Assembly (NCBI RefSeq): GCF_029892785.1
Contig: NZ_JARXXA010000007.1
Location: 1 to 64,000, forward strand
Length of the DNA: 64,000 nucleotides
Direction: 5' to 3'
From: Parabacteroides sp. PH5-46
GTDB lineage: Bacteria > Bacteroidota > Bacteroidia > Bacteroidales > Tannerellaceae
Positions 52,772 through 62,002 of the stretch are shown here, one piece after another. Made by a program: the position numbers and the translations under genes. The stretch's first letter is position 1. Each line of letters begins with the position of its first letter. The notes under the pieces are model-generated. The model saw only the letters and a program-made list of their open reading frames with translations, did not search any database and had not been told where the DNA came from.

Positions 52772-52901
52772 TGAATACATGTTCAACAGATGTAAAACAT
52801 ATATTTAATACCTATAAAACCTAATCCGGCAAACATATTTGCGGTTTTTTAGACAGATTTATTCTAAAAACACACTTTGTGTAGTTTTTTTATTTTAGTC
52901 C

Positions 52902-52933
52902 TTGACTTTATTAGAAATAAATATCTATTTTTG
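52902..52933 (+). promoter_or_regulatory. purH promoter
   Basis: TTG at 52902-52904 and TATTTTTG at 52926-52933 are 21 bp apart, matching the Bacteroidetes -33 and -7 elements, 30 bp before the ATG. Confidence 0.65.
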
Positions 52934-52962
52934 TGTCTTAAAATTAATGTAAATCATAGAAG

Positions 52963-54486
52963 ATGACGGCATCGAAGCGAATGAGACACGCCTTGGTCTC
53001 TGTTTTCCATAAAGAAGGGTTAGATGAAATATTAAAAAAGCTTCATGAAGAGGGTGTCAGTTTTGTTTCTACTGGTGGAACACAAACCTTTATAGAATCA
53101 CTGGGATTACCGTGTGAAGCTGTTGAAGAGCTTACCGGATATCCGTCTATTTTAGGAGGAAGAGTAAAAACACTTCATCCTAATGTGTTTGGAGGAATTC
53201 TTGCCCGTAGAGATAACGAAACGGATAAAGAACAGCTGGCAGAATATAGCATCCCGGAAATAGATCTGGTAATTGTAGATCTATATCCCTTTCAGGAAAC
53301 AGTAGCCTCCGGGGCAGAGGAACAAGCAATTATTGAGAAAATAGATATCGGCGGCATATCACTGATACGTGCCGCTGCCAAGAACTACAAAGATGTGCTG
53401 ATTGTGGCTTCAAAAGCACAATATACTCCGCTATTACATATACTAGAGGAAAAAGGAGCCGAAACAAGTCTGGAAGACCGCCGCTGGTTTGCCAAAGAAG
53501 CCTTTGCAGTTTCTTCGGGGTATGACTCGGCTATCTTCAACTATTTCGACGATCAGGAAGCCTCTGCACTTCGCATAGCGGTAGACGAGCCCATGCATTT
53601 ACGTTATGGGGAAAATCCACATCAGCAAGCCAAATTTTTCGGTAAATTCGATGAGATGTTCGACCAGATACATGGTAAGGAAATCTCTTACAACAATCTG
53701 TTGGACATAGATGCAGCCGTGAATTTGATAGATGAATTTGATGAACTGACTTTTGCAATATTAAAACACAATAACGCCTGCGGCATTGCTTCACGTGATA
53801 CAGTATTGGAAGCATGGACAGATGCACTAGCCGGCGATCCGGTTTCCGCCTTTGGGGGGATTCTTGTTACCAATGCTGCTATCAATAAGGAAGCAGCCGA
53901 AGAAATCAACAAGATATTCTTTGAGGTAATAATAGCCCCTGACTATGACACGGATGCTCTGGATGTGTTGATGCAAAAGAAAAACCGTATCATACTAATC
54001 CGCAAGAAGACTCAAACATCCTCTGTACAATTCCGCTCGTTACTGAATGGTGTACTAACGCAGGATAAAGATTTGAGTATTCAGACAAAAGAAGACCTGG
54101 AGCCAATGACAGTAAAACAGCCATCGCCTCAGGAAATTGAAGATTTACTGTTTGCCAATAAACTGGTAAAAAACAGCAAATCAAATGCCATTACACTGGT
54201 AAAAAACAAACAGCTTTGTGCCAGCGGAGTAGGTCAAACCTCCCGTGTGGATGCATTGAAGCAAGCCATCGAAAAGGCTCATTCGTTCCAGTTCGACCTG
54301 AATGGAGCGGTTATGGCTTCCGATGCTTTCTTCCCCTTCCCCGATTGTGTGGAAATAGCACATCAGACTGGTATTACGGCAGTTATCCAACCCGGGGGTT
54401 CCGTTAAGGACGAACTATCAGTGGAGTATTGCAATGATCACGGCTTAGCGATGGTAAAGACGGGTATCCGTCATTTTAAACATTAA
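52963..54486 (+). CDS. purH: Bifunctional AICAR transformylase/IMP cyclohydrolase
   Basis: A 507-residue PurH: N-terminal MGS-like cyclohydrolase (VSTGGTQTFIESLGL; GGRVKTLHPNVFGGILARRD; IDIGGISLIRAAAKNY), then the transformylase with LRYGENPHQQAKF, ILKHNNACGIA, DPVSAFGGILV and the closing SDAFFPFPDCVE. It carries out the last two steps of IMP synthesis. It begins a run of core genes that continues with mreB 24 bp later. Confidence 0.96.
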   Translation: MTASKRMRHALVSVFHKEGLDEILKKLHEEGVSFVSTGGTQTFIESLGLPCEAVEELTGYPSILGGRVKTLHPNVFGGILARRDNETDKEQLAEYSIPEIDLVIVDLYPFQETVASGAEEQAIIEKIDIGGISLIRAAAKNYKDVLIVASKAQYTPLLHILEEKGAETSLEDRRWFAKEAFAVSSGYDSAIFNYFDDQEASALRIAVDEPMHLRYGENPHQQAKFFGKFDEMFDQIHGKEISYNNLLDIDAAVNLIDEFDELTFAILKHNNACGIASRDTVLEAWTDALAGDPVSAFGGILVTNAAINKEAAEEINKIFFEVIIAPDYDTDALDVLMQKKNRIILIRKKTQTSSVQFRSLLNGVLTQDKDLSIQTKEDLEPMTVKQPSPQEIEDLLFANKLVKNSKSNAITLVKNKQLCASGVGQTSRVDALKQAIEKAHSFQFDLNGAVMASDAFFPFPDCVEIAHQTGITAVIQPGGSVKDELSVEYCNDHGLAMVKTGIRHFKH

Positions 54487-54510
54487 GGAATTAAAATTCG
54501 AAACAAACAA

Positions 54511-55530
54511 ATGGGATTATTTTCTTTCACTCAAGAAATAGCAATGGACCTGGGAACGGCCAACACCATTATCATCAGCAATGGTAAGGTAGTTGTAGAC
54601 GAACCATCGGTTGTTGCCTTAGACAGACGTACAGACAAAGTATTGGCAGTAGGCGAAAAAGCACGCCAAATGCACGGTAAGACACACGAAAACATTCGTA
54701 CAATCCGTCCGTTGCGCGACGGAGTGATTGCCGACTTCTTTGCTGCCGAACAAATGATTCGCGGGATGATCAAAATGATCGGATCGAAGAATCGCTGGTT
54801 CTCCCCTTCCCTACGCATCGTAGTATGTATCCCATCAGGCAGTACGGAAGTGGAACTTCGTGCCGTACGCGACTCGGCAGAGCATGCCGGAGGGCGCGAC
54901 GTGTATATGATCTACGAACCGATGGCGGCTGCCATTGGTATAGGTATCGACGTAGAAGCCCCTGAAGGCAATATGGTGGTAGATATAGGTGGTGGTACTA
55001 CAGAAATTGCCGTTATATCATTGGGAGGTATCGTATCGAACAAGTCTATCCGCATTGCCGGAGACGACCTGACAGCTGATATAATGGAATATATGCGCCG
55101 GCAGCACAACGTAAAAGTGGGCGAGCGCACAGCAGAGCAAATAAAAATAAACGTAGGATCGGCTCTAACCTTCCTGGATAATCCCCCGGAAGATTATGTA
55201 GTGCATGGACCTAATCAGATGACAGCTCTTCCTATGGAAGTTTCTGTGTCTTATCAGGAAATAGCACACTGCCTGGAAAAATCACTCTCCAAGATGGAGG
55301 CAGCTATCTTGAGTGCTTTGGAAACTACCCCTCCCGAACTATATGCAGATATTGTACGAAATGGTATATACCTGGCAGGTGGTGGCGCCTTGATGAGAGG
55401 TTTAGACAAACGTTTAACCGAGAAGATAAACATTCAGTTCCATGTGGCCGAAGACCCCTTGCACGCAGTAGCAAAAGGTACCGGTATTGCTTTAAAAAAC
55501 ATAGACAAATTTAATTTTCTTATACGATAA
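54511..55530 (+). CDS. mreB: Rod shape-determining protein MreB
   Basis: A 339-residue actin homologue: phosphate-1 AMDLGTANTIIISNGKVVVD, phosphate-2 VVDIGGGTTEIAVISLGG and adenosine motif GIYLAGGGALMRG. It polymerises under the inner membrane and guides cell-wall elongation with MreC, MreD, PBP2 and RodA, whose genes follow in order. Confidence 0.96.
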   Translation: MGLFSFTQEIAMDLGTANTIIISNGKVVVDEPSVVALDRRTDKVLAVGEKARQMHGKTHENIRTIRPLRDGVIADFFAAEQMIRGMIKMIGSKNRWFSPSLRIVVCIPSGSTEVELRAVRDSAEHAGGRDVYMIYEPMAAAIGIGIDVEAPEGNMVVDIGGGTTEIAVISLGGIVSNKSIRIAGDDLTADIMEYMRRQHNVKVGERTAEQIKINVGSALTFLDNPPEDYVVHGPNQMTALPMEVSVSYQEIAHCLEKSLSKMEAAILSALETTPPELYADIVRNGIYLAGGGALMRGLDKRLTEKINIQFHVAEDPLHAVAKGTGIALKNIDKFNFLIR

Positions 55531-55556
55531 TTCAATTGGAAATTATTCAATAGAAT

Positions 55557-56411
55557 ATGCGCAAACTGCTTGACTTTCTTATTAGAAAAAGGCATTGGTT
55601 TTTATTTATTTTATTGGAGCTCGTTTCTTTCGCGTTAATTTACCGTAACAGTGCTTATCAACAGAACATTATGTTCAGTACAGCAAATGTAGTAACGGCA
55701 AATATCGTATCAGTAACAGGTTCGGTAACTTCATATCTTAACTTGCGGGAAAAGAACAAGGAGCTACTGGAGCGAAACGGTCGGCTGGAACTGGAATTGC
55801 TGAAACTGCAAGATCTGGTAGAGACCATGAAAGCCGATACAGCTTCTTTCCGGGCATTTGTAATTGATACAGCCAGGCAGTTTCCTTACTCATTTACAAC
55901 TGCAAAGGTTATCAATAACAGTGTGTCATACAACTCCAACTATATTACCTTAAATAAAGGTAGAAAAGACGGAGTTACTCCGGATATGGGAGTAGTATCC
56001 GAGAATGGCGCTATAGGTGTTGTATCTATGGCATCAGACTATTATTCGGTTGTTCTTCCCTTGCTCAACACTAAGTTCAAACTGAGTTGCAAGGTGTTAA
56101 GAAGTAGCCATATCGGATCACTAAGCTGGAATGGGCGCGAACCGCAGTATGCCAATTTGGATGAACTACCCAGACATGTGGAGTTCCAGATTGGCGATAC
56201 TATTGTTACAAGTGGCTTTTCAGCCGTATTCCCCGAAGGAATACTGGTAGGATATGTTTCTTCGTTCGAAAGACAAAGGGATGATAACTTTAATTCGCTG
56301 AAAATAAAGTTGGCAACCGACTTCCAGAGGCTGAGTAATGTAATGGTTATCACCAATTACCGCCAGTCGGAGCAAAGAGAAATAGAAGAGGAGGCAAAAA
56401 GCAATGATTAA
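55557..56411 (+). CDS. mreC: Rod shape-determining protein MreC
   Basis: A 284-residue inner-membrane protein: basic N-terminus, one membrane segment (HWFLFILLELVSFALIY), a coiled coil (NLREKNKELLERNGRLELEL) and the periplasmic beta domain (VSYNSNYITLNKGRKDGVTP; GVVSENGAIGVVS). It overlaps mreD by 8 bp. Confidence 0.93.
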   Translation: MRKLLDFLIRKRHWFLFILLELVSFALIYRNSAYQQNIMFSTANVVTANIVSVTGSVTSYLNLREKNKELLERNGRLELELLKLQDLVETMKADTASFRAFVIDTARQFPYSFTTAKVINNSVSYNSNYITLNKGRKDGVTPDMGVVSENGAIGVVSMASDYYSVVLPLLNTKFKLSCKVLRSSHIGSLSWNGREPQYANLDELPRHVEFQIGDTIVTSGFSAVFPEGILVGYVSSFERQRDDNFNSLKIKLATDFQRLSNVMVITNYRQSEQREIEEEAKSND

Positions 56412-56919
56412 TATCGTAAAAGGAAGCATCTATTTTGTTGTATTAGTCCTGGTTCAGGTATTAATACTAAACAACATACATTTCCTCAGACTGGCAACTC
56501 CCTTCCTGTATATCTACTTTATATTGAAACTTCCGATAGGTTTTACTTCAACAAGGGTTACCTTTTTTTCGTTTCTGATAGGCCTTGTTATAGATATATT
56601 TTCCAATACTCCGGGCATGCATGCTGCAACCTGTACATTAGTTGGATTTGCCCGAATGCCAATACTTAAAATTATCATAAAAGATGAGATGCAGGAATCT
56701 CTTTCTCCATCTCTTCATGCTTTTGGCTTCGGGGGATTTCTCAGATATGTACTTGCTTTGGTTGTACTACATCATGTTACTCTGTTTTTGTTGGAGTCGC
56801 TTACCTTGTTTGATCCCTTATTCCTTCTTATTCGTATCGTTGCCAGTATAGTAACGACAACGCTATTGGTCTGCATTGTAGAAGCCTTTAATATAGATGC
56901 CAAAAGAAATGCAGACTAA
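56404..56919 (+). CDS. mreD: Rod shape-determining protein MreD
   Basis: A 171-residue membrane protein with about five hydrophobic segments (IYFVVLVLVQVLILNNIHFL; YLYIYFILKLPIGF-like region; FFSFLIGLVIDIFSNTPGMH; YVLALVVLHHVTLFLLE). It overlaps both mreC and mrdA, showing tight coupling. Confidence 0.9.
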   Translation: MINIVKGSIYFVVLVLVQVLILNNIHFLRLATPFLYIYFILKLPIGFTSTRVTFFSFLIGLVIDIFSNTPGMHAATCTLVGFARMPILKIIIKDEMQESLSPSLHAFGFGGFLRYVLALVVLHHVTLFLLESLTLFDPLFLLIRIVASIVTTTLLVCIVEAFNIDAKRNAD

Positions 56920-58765
56920 CTCTAAATATGCGTTGGAAAACAGACGTTATATACTCTCCGGTGCAGTTATATTAGTTGTCCTTATTTTCATTATCCGCTT
57001 GTTTTACCTGCAGGTAATAGAAAATGAGTATAAGATGTGGGCAGACAGCAATGCCTTTCTAAAGAAAACACTTTACCCTTCGAGGGGAATGATATACGAC
57101 CGGAACAATAAGCTGCTGGTTTTTAACCAACCAGCCTACGATGTAATGCTTATTATGCGTGAGGTAAAACCTTTTGACACATTAGACTTTTGTAATACAG
57201 TAAACATTACGAAAGAACAGTTTATCAAGCGTATAGCAGATATCAAAAACAAACGTTTGAACCCCGGCTACTCATCGTATGTTCCACAAGTGTTTATGAA
57301 TCAGCTCTCGGCTAAAGACTATGGCGTACTACAGGAAAAACTTTATAAGTTTCCGGGATTCTACATCCAAAACCGTACCATCCGCGAGTATGAATACCCC
57401 TATGCCGCTCATATATTAGGCAATATAGGAGAGGTAAACAGGCGTGATATCGAGCAAGACAACTACTATGTGCAGGGAGATAACTCCGGACGTTCAGGCG
57501 TGGAACGTTCTTACGAAAAAGTGCTGAGAGGAGAAAAGGGCGTTGAAATCCTCTTACGGGATGCCCATGGAAGAATCAAAGGAAAATACGAAGAAGGCAG
57601 ACATGATGTTGCTCCCGTCTCCGGCAAAAGCCTTACACTATCGCTGGATATGGATTTACAAGCATACGGAGAGTTATTATTACATAACAAAATAGGTTGT
57701 ATAGTGATGACTGAACCCTCCACCGGAGAAATCCTCTGCATGGTATCGACTCCAACATATGATCCCAATATGCTTGTAGGCCGCCAACGGGGCAAGAACC
57801 ATGCCATGCTGGAAAGTGATCCGCTTAAGCCTCTGTTTGATCGCGCAATTATGGCTGGTTATCCGCCCGGTTCAACTTTCAAGCCCGCAATGGGACTTAT
57901 CTTTCTGCAAGAAGATGTTATTACACCCGAGACATCTTACTCCTGTGGACATGGTTATCCGCCACTGGGAGGAAAGCCAGCCTGCCATTCCCACTTCTCA
58001 CCCATCAGCCTGGTTCCGGCTATTGCGACTTCGTGTAATGCCTTTTTCTGCTGGGGGTTACGTGATATGATTGACAGTCGTAAACGCTATCCGAAAGTAC
58101 AGGAAGGCTTTGATATATGGAGAGATCATATGCTGAGCATGGGATACGGAAGACCCTTAGGAATTGACCTTCCTTCAGAAAAAGGAGGTTCCATCCCCAC
58201 CAGTAAAATGTATGACAAATTCTATAAAGGCAGATGGTCGTCCAGTACCATTATCTCCATCGCTATCGGACAGGGAGAAGTATTGGCTACTCCTTTGCAA
58301 ATCTGCAATCTGGCTACAACAATAGCTAATAGAGGATTCTTCTACACACCACATATTGTAAAGGAAGTACATGGTGGAGAAATGGACCCTCGATTCTCTG
58401 TCAAACATTATCCGACAATCGATAAAAAGAATTATGAATATATTGCTGAAGGAATGCGGAATGCCGTAACGGGAGGTACATGTCGTAGAGCCGCTTTGCC
58501 GGGTATTGCCGTTTGTGGTAAAACAGGTACATCCGAGAATCCACACGGAAAAGACCATTCTATTTTTATGGGATTTGCTCCGTACGAAAATCCGCAGGTA
58601 GCTATCTCTGTATTTGTTGAAAATGCGGGCTTCGGGGCAACATACGCAGTTCCTATAGCTAAACTGATGCTTCAAAAATACCTGAAAGGAGCTATTCAAG
58701 AAAGCGATAAATACCTGGAAGATTATATTATAAATACAGCTATATTACCAAGAGATGCCTTATAA
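56897..58765 (+). CDS. mrdA: Penicillin-binding protein 2 (elongation transpeptidase)
   Basis: A 622-residue PBP2: one N-terminal membrane segment (LSGAVILVVLIFIIRLFYL), dimerisation domain (RNRTIREYEYPYAAHILGNI; SGRSGVERSYEKVLRG) and transpeptidase with the catalytic Ser in GYPPGSTFKPAMG (about residue 327), ATSCNAFF and CGKTGTSENPHGKDH. It crosslinks peptidoglycan with RodA. Its start overlaps mreD by 23 bp and its end overlaps rodA by 11 bp. Confidence 0.94.
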   Translation: MPKEMQTNSKYALENRRYILSGAVILVVLIFIIRLFYLQVIENEYKMWADSNAFLKKTLYPSRGMIYDRNNKLLVFNQPAYDVMLIMREVKPFDTLDFCNTVNITKEQFIKRIADIKNKRLNPGYSSYVPQVFMNQLSAKDYGVLQEKLYKFPGFYIQNRTIREYEYPYAAHILGNIGEVNRRDIEQDNYYVQGDNSGRSGVERSYEKVLRGEKGVEILLRDAHGRIKGKYEEGRHDVAPVSGKSLTLSLDMDLQAYGELLLHNKIGCIVMTEPSTGEILCMVSTPTYDPNMLVGRQRGKNHAMLESDPLKPLFDRAIMAGYPPGSTFKPAMGLIFLQEDVITPETSYSCGHGYPPLGGKPACHSHFSPISLVPAIATSCNAFFCWGLRDMIDSRKRYPKVQEGFDIWRDHMLSMGYGRPLGIDLPSEKGGSIPTSKMYDKFYKGRWSSSTIISIAIGQGEVLATPLQICNLATTIANRGFFYTPHIVKEVHGGEMDPRFSVKHYPTIDKKNYEYIAEGMRNAVTGGTCRRAALPGIAVCGKTGTSENPHGKDHSIFMGFAPYENPQVAISVFVENAGFGATYAVPIAKLMLQKYLKGAIQESDKYLEDYIINTAILPRDAL

Positions 58766-60212
58766 GAAAATAAGCATATGGAGAAGCATTGACTGGATAA
58801 CAATTCTATTATACGTTATCATGATTGTGGCCGGATGGTTCAGCATCTGTGGTGCCAGCTATGAATACGACAATGTAGGCTTGTTTGATCCGTCAGGCCG
58901 TCCTGGCTCTCAGCTGATCTGGATCGGGCTTTCTTTTGTACTGATCTTTATCATCCTGATGCTGGATGCCGATTTTTACAGTGTCTTTTCTTATCTTATA
59001 TACGGAATGATCATTCTGTTGCTGATTGCTACAGTTTTCCTGGCACCGGAGATTAAAGGTTCGCGCTCCTGGTTAGTCATTGGACCTCTGCGATTACAAC
59101 CAGCAGAATTTGCCAAATTTGCCACAGCTTTGGCATTGGCTAAGTGCATGAGTTCCTATGGCTTTAAGCTGGTTTCGTTTAAGAACTTTATGCTCTGTAT
59201 GCTGATTATATTCCTGCCGATGGTCTGCATTTTGTTGCAAAAAGAAACAGGCTCAGCATTGGTCTATTTAGCATTCTTTTTGGTACTGTATCGTGAAGGT
59301 ATGTCAGGCTATGTTTTATTGGCGGGGATTTGTGCAGTTACCTTCTTTGTCCTTAACATGAAATTTACCGGTATATTGGTAGGAGCAACGCCTATGGGAG
59401 AGTTGATAGTCTTAGTAATTATCCAACTCATACTAACCGGATTGACATTTCTTGTACAACATAAGAACAATACTTTGCCGGCCAAAATAATAGTAGTAGC
59501 TACTGCTGCTGTTTATTTGGTAGCATATCTTGTGCTTTTACTATTCTCAATTCCGATCAATTTTGTACATATCTCCTTAGGTATAATAGCTGCGAGTTGC
59601 TGTTTTCTGATTTTCTTAGCTATTAAAAATTGGGTTTGGCATTATCTTCTGATAATCCTTTTTGCTCTGTTATCTGTGGGTTTCCTGTTCTCTGTAGATT
59701 ATGTTTTCAACGAAGTATTGGAACCTCACCAGCAAGTACGTATCAAGGTTTCTTTAGGCTTGGAAGATGACCCCAGCGGAGCCGGATATAACGTAAACCA
59801 ATCCAAAATAGCTATCGGATCAGGAGGATTGTTGGGCAAAGGGTTTCTGAATGGAACACAAACCAAGCTGAAATATGTTCCGGAACAAGATACAGACTTT
59901 ATCTTCTGCACAGTAGGTGAAGAGCAAGGATTTATAGGGTCTTCACTAACCCTAATAGTTTTCGCGATCTTTATTATTCGGTTGATCATTCTCTCTGAAA
60001 AACAAAAGACAGCTTTTAATCGTATTTATGGCTATAGTGTGGCCTCTATTTTCTTTTTCCATCTGGTGATTAATATAGGTATGGTAATCGGACTTACCCC
60101 CGTGATAGGCATCCCGCTACCGTTTTTCAGCTACGGAGGGTCTGCACTCTGGGGATTTACTATTTTACTCTTTATATTCTTACGCTTGGACGCTACACGA
60201 AAGGAACGCTAA
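58755..60212 (+). CDS. rodA: Rod shape-determining protein RodA (SEDS glycosyltransferase)
   Basis: A 485-residue SEDS polytopic protein. Family motifs: LRLQPAEFAKFATALALAKC, LLQKETGSALVYLAFFLVLY (with the catalytic Asp position replaced by local context typical of RodA), SKIAIGSGGLLGKGFLNGTQ, FIFCTVGEEQGFIGS and the C-terminal PLPFFSYGGSALWGF. It polymerises lipid II during elongation. It has an extra run of membrane segments in the middle (about residues 215-310), making it longer than enterobacterial RodA. Confidence 0.93.
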   Translation: MPYKKISIWRSIDWITILLYVIMIVAGWFSICGASYEYDNVGLFDPSGRPGSQLIWIGLSFVLIFIILMLDADFYSVFSYLIYGMIILLLIATVFLAPEIKGSRSWLVIGPLRLQPAEFAKFATALALAKCMSSYGFKLVSFKNFMLCMLIIFLPMVCILLQKETGSALVYLAFFLVLYREGMSGYVLLAGICAVTFFVLNMKFTGILVGATPMGELIVLVIIQLILTGLTFLVQHKNNTLPAKIIVVATAAVYLVAYLVLLLFSIPINFVHISLGIIAASCCFLIFLAIKNWVWHYLLIILFALLSVGFLFSVDYVFNEVLEPHQQVRIKVSLGLEDDPSGAGYNVNQSKIAIGSGGLLGKGFLNGTQTKLKYVPEQDTDFIFCTVGEEQGFIGSSLTLIVFAIFIIRLIILSEKQKTAFNRIYGYSVASIFFFHLVINIGMVIGLTPVIGIPLPFFSYGGSALWGFTILLFIFLRLDATRKER

Positions 60213-60679
60213 GGCTGCGCTTTCTCAATCCGGAGACCTATTTCCTGAATCCCCTTGAGGGCATCATTTCTCATTCCTTGCCTAAAACTCAAAGTATATT
60301 GTCCTTTATTCGGAAACATATAGTTTGTACGAACCGGAAAGCCAGACTGGTATAATGAGATCCCACGCCCCACCCATTTGCCATATTCATTGGCCAGTAA
60401 ACACTCGATTGTATCTCGTTTGAGTGAACCGATAGGCTGTTCTTCACTCAGAAAAACCCACAGATTCTGGTAAGGATATAAATTATTATTCCGCGTTTCG
60501 AACGTAATATCATATGGTATAGATACATCTTCTATCTGAAACGTGAAGTAATATTCTTTATCCTTTTCCCACGAAACATTATCTATCGCCTGATATTGGT
60601 TATATACGATATTACTTTCGCAAGATGAGAAGAGGAACGAAATAAGACAAACAAGAATACAAACAATACTATTTCGCAT
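60209..60679 (-). CDS. gldH: Gliding motility lipoprotein GldH homologue
   Basis: A 156-residue lipoprotein: signal with lipobox-like FLFSSCES (Cys about residue 20), then IDNVSWEKDKEYYFTFQIED and YPYQNLWVFLSEEQP. GldH homologues are kept in non-gliding Bacteroidales, where their role is unclear. It is convergent with rodA (4-bp overlap of ends) and its start overlaps the end of the ricT gene by 11 bp. Confidence 0.87.
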   Translation of the reverse strand: MRNSIVCILVCLISFLFSSCESNIVYNQYQAIDNVSWEKDKEYYFTFQIEDVSIPYDITFETRNNNLYPYQNLWVFLSEEQPIGSLKRDTIECLLANEYGKWVGRGISLYQSGFPVRTNYMFPNKGQYTLSFRQGMRNDALKGIQEIGLRIEKAQP

Positions 60680-61874
60680 TCGGCTGAGATTTTTCGTTAT
60701 TTATCGGCTTCTGTCTGTTTTCTTTCTGTTTCTGCGGAGCATTATTCCTGTTTTCCGGATTATTTCCGTTTACAGGCAAGCGTTTTTTCTTCTTTTTCTT
60801 CTTTTTTGATGCACTATTATCAAAGCGGGTAAGGCTGTCCTGTCCCAAAATATCATGCGAATCACGTTTGGGTGGTTGGGGCTTTTCGTCTGCTTCCAAT
60901 GAAATGGGTTTCATCCCTCTCTTATTCATATTAATTACATCAAAAGCACGCTTAGCCGGGATCATAACCAGATTAGAAGCAAAAGACTTGTCAGTAGAGT
61001 ATGTAATCTCACGTTTGAATATATCAGTCTTGAAATGGTAATAGGTATTATCTTTCGTTTCTAATACTATTTCTCGTGAAGGCAAACGCTTCTGAGCTTC
61101 TACATACGCATCTACTTCATAGTTGATACAACATTTCAGCTTGGCACATTGCCCTGCCAGTTTTTGAGGATTCATAGAGATGTCCTGATAACGGGCTGCA
61201 CCTGTTGCCACAGATACAAAACTTGTCATCCAGCTTGAACAGCAGAGCTCACGTCCGCAAGGGCCAATCCCTCCGATACGACCTGCTTCCTGGCGAGCAC
61301 CTATTTGCTTCATCTCGATCCGCACACGAAATGCGTCTGCCAATACTTTAATTAACTGTCGAAAGTCAACCCTTTCGTCAGCTATATAATAAAAGATAGC
61401 CTTATTGCCGTCGCCCTGATATTCTACATCTCCGATTTTCATATTTAAGCCTAGGTCTGCAGCTATCTGGCGGGAGCGAATCATGGTTTCATGTTCTTTG
61501 GCCTTTGCCTCTTCGTACTTTTCAAGGTCATTTGGCTTAGCTTTGCGGTAAATACGTTTGATTTCCACATCTGTACGGGTATTGTTCTTTTTCATTTGCA
61601 AAAGAACTAACTTACCGGTAAGCGTAACACTACCTATATCATGACCAGGAGTAGCTTCTACAGCTACCACATCACCTTTTTCGAGAGGGATTTTTGCACT
61701 ATTTACATAATATCCCTTACGGGTATTCTTGAATTGGACTTCTACATAGTCTGTTGCATTTTCTGCATCAGGTACGTCGCAAAGCCAGTCGTATGTGTTG
61801 AGTTTATTGTTTTGCACTTTGCTGCATCCTTTCCTTCCCATGCAACAACTGCCATTATTTAGTTTAAAATTCAT
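60669..61874 (-). CDS. ricT: PSP1/RicT family protein
   Basis: A 401-residue PSP1-domain protein. The hallmark RQEAGRIGGIGPCGRELCCS with SSWM follows, and further Cys pairs are present (NGSCCMGRKGC at the N-terminus, AKLKCCINYE). The C-terminal 70 residues are a low-complexity basic tail (SASKKKKKKKKRLPVNG). In Bacillus, RicT works with RicA/RicF as an iron-sulfur protein affecting RNA processing; the role in Bacteroidales is not known. Confidence 0.88.
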   Translation of the reverse strand: MNFKLNNGSCCMGRKGCSKVQNNKLNTYDWLCDVPDAENATDYVEVQFKNTRKGYYVNSAKIPLEKGDVVAVEATPGHDIGSVTLTGKLVLLQMKKNNTRTDVEIKRIYRKAKPNDLEKYEEAKAKEHETMIRSRQIAADLGLNMKIGDVEYQGDGNKAIFYYIADERVDFRQLIKVLADAFRVRIEMKQIGARQEAGRIGGIGPCGRELCCSSWMTSFVSVATGAARYQDISMNPQKLAGQCAKLKCCINYEVDAYVEAQKRLPSREIVLETKDNTYYHFKTDIFKREITYSTDKSFASNLVMIPAKRAFDVINMNKRGMKPISLEADEKPQPPKRDSHDILGQDSLTRFDNSASKKKKKKKKRLPVNGNNPENRNNAPQKQKENRQKPINNEKSQPNAK

Positions 61875-62002
61875 TTCAGATTAATAGTTTATGTCTAATA
61901 ACTATAAAGTTACAAAAATAGGTAATTATTCTTAGATGTATGCATCTTAACAAAAAAAACCGCCTCTGCAAGGAGACGGTTCTTTATATTATGAAATAGT
62001 AC

